NCBI GenBank assembly: GCA_903881065.1
Contig: CAIRRW010000165.1
Location: forward strand, 1 to 17,992
DNA from: an uncultured Bacteroidota bacterium
Lineage (GTDB): Bacteria > Bacteroidota > Bacteroidia > 2-12-FULL-35-15
DNA length: 17,992 bases
Direction of reading: 5' to 3'
The position numbers and the translations under genes were made by a program. Position 1 is the first letter of the stretch; every line of letters begins with the position of its first letter. Below are positions 14,927 through 17,992 of the stretch, in pieces. Under the pieces are notes generated by a model that saw only the letters and a program-made list of their open reading frames with translations, made no database searches and was not told the DNA's origin.

Positions 14927-15112
14927 TTACTGGCGTGTAAATAATAATACCATGAGCATAATTGCCCCTAAAAAAAAGGAAAGCAACAGTAAAGATAATC
15001 CCCGTTGGAAGTTGGACTGATTTTTTTTGGAACGGATAATATAAATAATAAAGAGGCAGGCCAACAGCCATAATATTCCAAAGATTGTGTATTTAACGGT
15101 TTCACTCATCAT
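14927..15112 (-). CDS. Two-helix small membrane protein, unknown
   Basis: A 61-residue frame on the minus strand with ATG at 15112 (a second Met follows at once). The chain has two clear membrane helices, about residues 8-26 and 38-58, separated by a basic loop IRSKKNQSNFQRG that should lie in the cytoplasm. The ordered hydrophobic-basic-hydrophobic pattern in a sequence this short favours a real gene over chance. I do not recognise a family. It stands alone between the terminator at 14769 and moaA, which is on the other strand. Confidence 0.55.
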   Translation of the reverse strand: MMSETVKYTIFGILWLLACLFIIYIIRSKKNQSNFQRGLSLLLLSFFLGAIMLMVLLFTRQ

Positions 15113-15241
15113 TACTATTTTAGTACGAAGTGCAATGTTACTGAGTAAAATACAGAAACAGGGTGACCTTTATCAGTTTAGCAAATTAATTAAGGCAGTG
15201 ATTTCGTGAAATGCTTTGGAGGGATAAAAACAAAGAGGACG

Positions 15242-15257
15242 ATTTTTATTACCTTTA
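15242..15257 (+). promoter_or_regulatory. Promoter-like motif before moaA, identical to the one before apbC
   Basis: ATTTTTATTACCTTTA occurs here and at 11957-11972. Its TACCTTTA end lies only 8 bases before the moaA ATG, so a transcript started from it would be nearly leaderless. Confidence 0.4.
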
Positions 15258-15265
15258 CATTTAAG

Positions 15266-16270
15266 ATGGAGAAATTGCCGACACATATTATTGATTCTTT
15301 TGGGCGAATGCATGATTATTTGCGGATTTCGTTGACCGAAAGATGCAACCTGCGCTGTATGTATTGTATGCCGGAAGAGGGGGTGATATTAAAAGAGAAT
15401 GGAAAGTATATGAGCAAAAACGAGATTTTGCAGATTGCAAAATGTTTTGTTGGGCTGGGTGTTAAAAAAATAAGATTGACTGGAGGTGAGCCATTGGTAA
15501 GGAAAGACGCAGGTGAGATAATATCCGAGCTTTCGAAACTGCCTGTGGAACTGGCGATTACTACCAACGGTATATTGATTGATAAATATTTGAATATGTT
15601 TCTGGATTCAGGACTTAAATCAATAAATGTTAGTCTGGATTCGTTGCAGAAGAATAGATTTAAGGAGCTGACCAGAAGAAATCAGTTTGATAAGGTGATG
15701 TCGAATATTAATTTGCTTGTCGAAAATAATTTCCATGTTAAACTTAATGCTGTTTTAATAAAAGGTGAAAATGATGATGAATTACTTGATTTTATTGAGT
15801 TCACAAAACAGAAGCCAGTTCATTTTCGGTTTATAGAATTTATGCCTTTTGATGGAAACAGCTGGGATAAAAATAAAGTGGTTTCCTATGATACTATTAT
15901 AGAATTTGCAAAATCAAAATACGGTAAAGATTTAATAAGATTAAAAGATAAGAAAAACGATACTTCGAAGAGTTATAAAATAGCGGCTTATGCAGGAACG
16001 TTTGCGATAATAAGTACTGTTACCAATCCTTTCTGTGATAGCTGCAACAGGATTAGATTGACAGCAGATGGTAAAATAAAGAACTGTTTGTTCTCGAACC
16101 TGGAGACGGACTTATTGACTTCATTGAGAAACGGAGAAAATATCGAATCGTTAATATATGAATCAATATGGAAAAAGAAAGCCGTAAGAGCAGGTATGAC
16201 TACAACGGATGAATTTACCAGCCCCGAAGAACACCGCAAAAACAGGTCGATGATAACTATAGGAGGATAA
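15266..16270 (+). CDS. moaA: GTP 3',8-cyclase MoaA (molybdenum cofactor synthesis)
   Basis: A 334-residue radical-SAM enzyme that converts GTP to 3',8-cyclo-7,8-dihydro-GTP, the first step to molybdopterin. Cys27, Cys31 and Cys34 in CNLRCMYC hold the SAM-binding 4Fe-4S cluster; RLTGGEPLVRKD follows. Cys257, Cys260 and Cys274 (CDSCNRIRLTADGKIKNC) hold the second cluster. The two C-terminal Gly (ITIGG) needed for catalysis are present. The start MEKLPTHIIDSFGR at 15266 fits the family; a GTG at 15206 in frame would add 20 unrelated residues over the promoter-like motif. It has no moa, mob or moe neighbours in the window and is probably a single-gene unit. Confidence 0.95.
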   Translation: MEKLPTHIIDSFGRMHDYLRISLTERCNLRCMYCMPEEGVILKENGKYMSKNEILQIAKCFVGLGVKKIRLTGGEPLVRKDAGEIISELSKLPVELAITTNGILIDKYLNMFLDSGLKSINVSLDSLQKNRFKELTRRNQFDKVMSNINLLVENNFHVKLNAVLIKGENDDELLDFIEFTKQKPVHFRFIEFMPFDGNSWDKNKVVSYDTIIEFAKSKYGKDLIRLKDKKNDTSKSYKIAAYAGTFAIISTVTNPFCDSCNRIRLTADGKIKNCLFSNLETDLLTSLRNGENIESLIYESIWKKKAVRAGMTTTDEFTSPEEHRKNRSMITIGG

Positions 16271-16315
16271 AATCAACTCCTGAACTATATTTAGCTGTTT
16301 CAGTTATTAGCAAAA

Positions 16316-16333
16316 ACATGATTAATATCATGT
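16316..16333. promoter_or_regulatory. Palindromic operator-like site
   Basis: ACATGAT TAAT ATCATGT: two 7-bp arms that are exact reverse complements around a 4-base centre. It lies 42 bases upstream of the TACCTTTA box of the lipoprotein gene at 16405. This suits a dimeric regulator, for example of the CRP/FNR type, but the regulator is unknown. Confidence 0.4.
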
Positions 16334-16375
16334 GGAAATCTGAAGAGCATAAATGATTTGGATTGTTAATCACTG

Positions 16376-16383
16376 TACCTTTA
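16376..16383 (+). promoter_or_regulatory. -7-like box for the Cys-rich lipoprotein
   Basis: TACCTTTA, the same 8-base box as upstream of apbC and moaA, ends 21 bases before the ATG at 16405. A TTTG at 16357-16360 lies 15 bases upstream, shorter than usual for a -33 element. Confidence 0.4.
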
Positions 16384-16404
16384 TAAAAAAGTAAAAGCAT
16401 TACA

Positions 16405-16830
16405 ATGAAAAACATTATCTCTCTCTTTATCGCTGTTATAATGATATCAGTTGGTATTTATTCGTGTAAGAAAGAAACAAATGCTCAGACTCCAATTGTT
16501 TGTAACATGAATATTACTTTAAAACAAAATGAATCCTATGCATTTAACATGCCTGCCAATAATTCATCCTCGGCATTCAGAATCACAACTCCTGCATCTC
16601 ATTGCAAAATGAGTTTGATGTATAAGAATTCCTGTGGAGGTGATATTTATCAATACACTACTGCACTTGATTATTGCGGAATTGATTTTGTATGTATTGA
16701 TAATACCGGCAATGGCAGCGGCGGTTGCATGAATGGCGGCGGCAATAAGAATGGTGGACAGACAACTACTGTAAATATTCACTTTACTATTGGTAATTGC
16801 AATTCGACGGGAGGGAATACAAACAAATAA
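16405..16830 (+). CDS. Cys-rich lipoprotein, unknown function
   Basis: A 141-residue predicted lipoprotein with lipobox VGIYSC (Cys21). The mature part has seven more Cys, at 33, 67, 77, 91, 97, 108 and 132, and a Gly/Asn-rich stretch NTGNGSGGCMNGGGNKNGG near the C-terminus. The region 33-105 (CNMNITLKQNESYAFNMP, FRITTPASHCKMS, SGCGG-like turns) suggests a small beta-sandwich. I do not recognise a family. Cys may form disulfides or bind metal; no motif decides this. It lies 24 bases upstream of the HYC_CC_PP-family gene, which is followed by a TonB-dependent receptor. This suggests a shared role in outer-membrane uptake or sensing. Confidence 0.7.
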   Translation: MKNIISLFIAVIMISVGIYSCKKETNAQTPIVCNMNITLKQNESYAFNMPANNSSSAFRITTPASHCKMSLMYKNSCGGDIYQYTTALDYCGIDFVCIDNTGNGSGGCMNGGGNKNGGQTTTVNIHFTIGNCNSTGGNTNK

Positions 16831-16838
16831 AAATGTCG

Positions 16839-16846
16839 TAACTTTG
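16839..16846 (+). promoter_or_regulatory. -7 box immediately before the HYC_CC_PP-family gene
   Basis: TAACTTTG matches TAnnTTTG and ends 8 bases before the ATG at 16855, inside the 24-base gap after the lipoprotein gene. It would give an internal, nearly leaderless transcript in addition to readthrough. Confidence 0.4.
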
Positions 16847-16854
16847 TATCGTCA

Positions 16855-17256
16855 ATGAACACTTTTAAAAAAATAACATCTGTTTTACTTGCTGTAATCT
16901 TCCTTGTGTCGAGCATGGGATTTACGGTGAACAGGATGGTTTGCATAAAAAGTGGGAAAACAAAAATCTCGTTTACCGAACTCAAGGATTGCTGCAAGGA
17001 GAAGAATTCAACAACTCCTATAGTAAAGAATAAATGCTGCGACATCACCAATTCATCTTTTAATTTAGGAAGTTTTCAGAGTACAGAAAAAATAAAAGTT
17101 GCAAATACTTTTATTGAGCTGACTGCTTATAATAAGTTCACAACTTCAGATTATTTCAGCTGTTCGGCTAGTTCAGAAATTATTTCTTACGCTGATATTC
17201 CGCCACCGCTGCACGGCAGAAGTTTACTTTCGTTTATTTCCATCCTTATTATTTAG
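16855..17256 (+). CDS. HYC_CC_PP family exported protein
   Basis: A 133-residue protein with a signal or anchor helix (residues 7-24). The family is named after an HYC motif, CC pairs and a proline pair, and is usually found next to TonB-dependent receptors. Here the first motif is degenerate (NRMVC, Cys30), the CC pairs are at 46-47 and 61-62, and PPP is at 116-118, followed by LHGRSLLSFISILII, a typical C-terminus. The family has no proven biochemical function; paired Cys suggest metal binding or disulfides in the periplasm. It lies 24 bases after the Cys-rich lipoprotein and 77 bases before a TonB-dependent receptor, which is the classical context. Confidence 0.75.
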   Translation: MNTFKKITSVLLAVIFLVSSMGFTVNRMVCIKSGKTKISFTELKDCCKEKNSTTPIVKNKCCDITNSSFNLGSFQSTEKIKVANTFIELTAYNKFTTSDYFSCSASSEIISYADIPPPLHGRSLLSFISILII

Positions 17257-17274
17257 AATTATTTATTGCATTTG

Positions 17275-17308
17275 AATACCCGTTGAATGGTTACTAAATA
17301 CCGTTTGA
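17275..17308 (+). promoter_or_regulatory. Direct repeats upstream of the TonB-dependent receptor
   Basis: AATACCCGTTGA (17275-17286) and AATACCGTTTGA (17297-17308) agree in 10 of 12 bases and are 22 bases apart, about two helical turns. They lie 25 to 59 bases upstream of the receptor ATG. This arrangement fits a site for a response regulator or similar tandem-binding protein; the protein is unknown. Confidence 0.35.
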
Positions 17309-17333
17309 CTACAAATCTTAAAATAATTCTAAA

Positions 17334-17992
17334 ATGAATTTCATAAAAAACATTCTATGTATAGCGTTACTAATTCTATACATTAATTCTGCAAAAGCCC
17401 AGCATACGATGGGCAAAGTATCAGGGAAAAATGAAAACGGTTTGATTGAACCGTTAACAGGAGCAAGTGTTTACTTGCAATCGACTACTATTGGGACGTT
17501 CACCGATTCGGCAGGATACTTTCATGTTGCGAATCCTGAAATTATACCTGCGAAATTAATTGTGAGTCTGGTGGGGTATATCAGTGATACATTAACTATT
17601 GATAAGCCCAACCAGATGGATTTGAAGATTATGCTAAAAAGCATGATTACCCTCAAAGAAGTAAACGTGGTGGCAAACGGTTCGACATTATACTCCACAG
17701 TGAATTTAATTAATACCGAAATATTGGACAATAAGGAATTACAGAAAGCGGCCTGCTGTAATTTGTCGGAAAGTTTTACTACAAATGCGTCTGTAGATGT
17801 TGCATTTACTGATGCGGTGTCGGGTGCTAAGAAAATTCAAATGCTTGGCCTAGATGGTGTATATACACAGATTCTTTCAGAGAATATTCCGATGCTTAGA
17901 GGGCTTTCAGTCGCTTATGGATTGAATTATATTCCTGGAACATGGATTGATAAGATAATGGTGACGAAAGGTACAGGCTCTGTAGTGAATGG
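17334..17992 (+). CDS. TonB-dependent receptor with carboxypeptidase-like domain, 5' part only
   Basis: The frame opens at ATG 17334 and runs off the window after 219 full codons. Residues 1-23 are a signal peptide (ending SAKAQ). Residues about 24-105 are a carboxypeptidase-regulatory-like beta-sandwich (GASVYLQSTTIGTFTDSAGY and SLVGYISDTLTI). From about residue 110 (LKEVNVVAN) the plug domain begins, with NLSESFTTNASVDVAFTDAV, GAKKIQMLGLDGVYTQIL and ENIPMLRGLSVAYGLNYIPG, a form well known in Bacteroidota receptors. The beta-barrel lies beyond the edge. Energised by TonB-ExbBD, it would import an unidentified ligand. The thiol-rich neighbours hint at a metal or metal chelate, an inference only. 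Confidence 0.92.
   Translation, partial: MNFIKNILCIALLILYINSAKAQHTMGKVSGKNENGLIEPLTGASVYLQSTTIGTFTDSAGYFHVANPEIIPAKLIVSLVGYISDTLTIDKPNQMDLKIMLKSMITLKEVNVVANGSTLYSTVNLINTEILDNKELQKAACCNLSESFTTNASVDVAFTDAVSGAKKIQMLGLDGVYTQILSENIPMLRGLSVAYGLNYIPGTWIDKIMVTKGTGSVVN

Noticed and set aside
16564..17051. Minus-strand frames over the lipoprotein and HYC_CC_PP genes
   Set aside because: Low-complexity antisense reading; the plus-strand frames have signal peptides and family motifs.

Overview
The window looks like a chromosomal piece of an AT-rich member of the Bacteroidota. The grounds are two secreted proteins with type IX secretion (T9SS) type A C-terminal sorting domains, start codons without Shine-Dalgarno sequences but with A-rich leaders, several -7 boxes of the Bacteroidota type TAnnTTTG, a TonB-dependent receptor of the carboxypeptidase-like class, and menaquinone synthesis through futalosine (mqnA). 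No rRNA, tRNA, CRISPR array or transposase gene was seen. All three stop codons are used.

Layout. Positions 1-604 hold a possible gene tail and a CvpA-family membrane protein gene on the minus strand that is broken by one in-frame TAG. Positions 765-2612 encode a 615-residue T9SS cargo protein. Positions 2636-3241 hold two gene remnants lying head to head, each missing its 5' part: the C-terminal end of an outer-membrane beta-barrel (minus) and the C-terminal half of a small beta-sandwich protein (plus). A strong bidirectional terminator follows. Positions 3391-9390 (minus) encode a giant 1999-residue surface protein: Ycf48/BNR-like propeller, two GEVED-type domains, six PKD domains alternating with Ig-like modules, a dockerin-like segment, a cohesin-like domain and a T9SS tail. 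Three of its modules repeat with an exact 450-bp period.

A 480-bp gene-free gap with a hairpin island leads to a small three-helix membrane protein and a rhomboid protease (10417-11118). The rhomboid gene converges, with a 3-bp gap, on mqnA (chorismate dehydratase). Divergent from mqnA is a likely three-gene operon (11993-14743): the Fe-S carrier ATPase apbC/mrp, a NifU-C-like scaffold, and an SGNH-hydrolase-like lipoprotein that has lost its catalytic serine; it ends in a GNRA-loop terminator. Next are a tiny two-helix membrane protein and an isolated moaA for molybdenum cofactor. The right edge (16405-17992) is a three-gene surface module: a Cys-rich lipoprotein, an HYC_CC_PP-family protein and a TonB-dependent receptor cut by the window end.

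How the genes connect. The Fe-S pair (apbC, NifU-like) would serve Fe-S enzymes such as MoaA, which needs two 4Fe-4S clusters; this is inferred from function, not from operon structure. The right-hand module looks like an outer-membrane import system with periplasmic thiol-rich helpers. The strongest leads are the TAG-broken CvpA gene, the head-to-head remnants, the serine-less SGNH lipoprotein, the thiol-rich receptor module and a 16-nt promoter-like motif shared by apbC and moaA.
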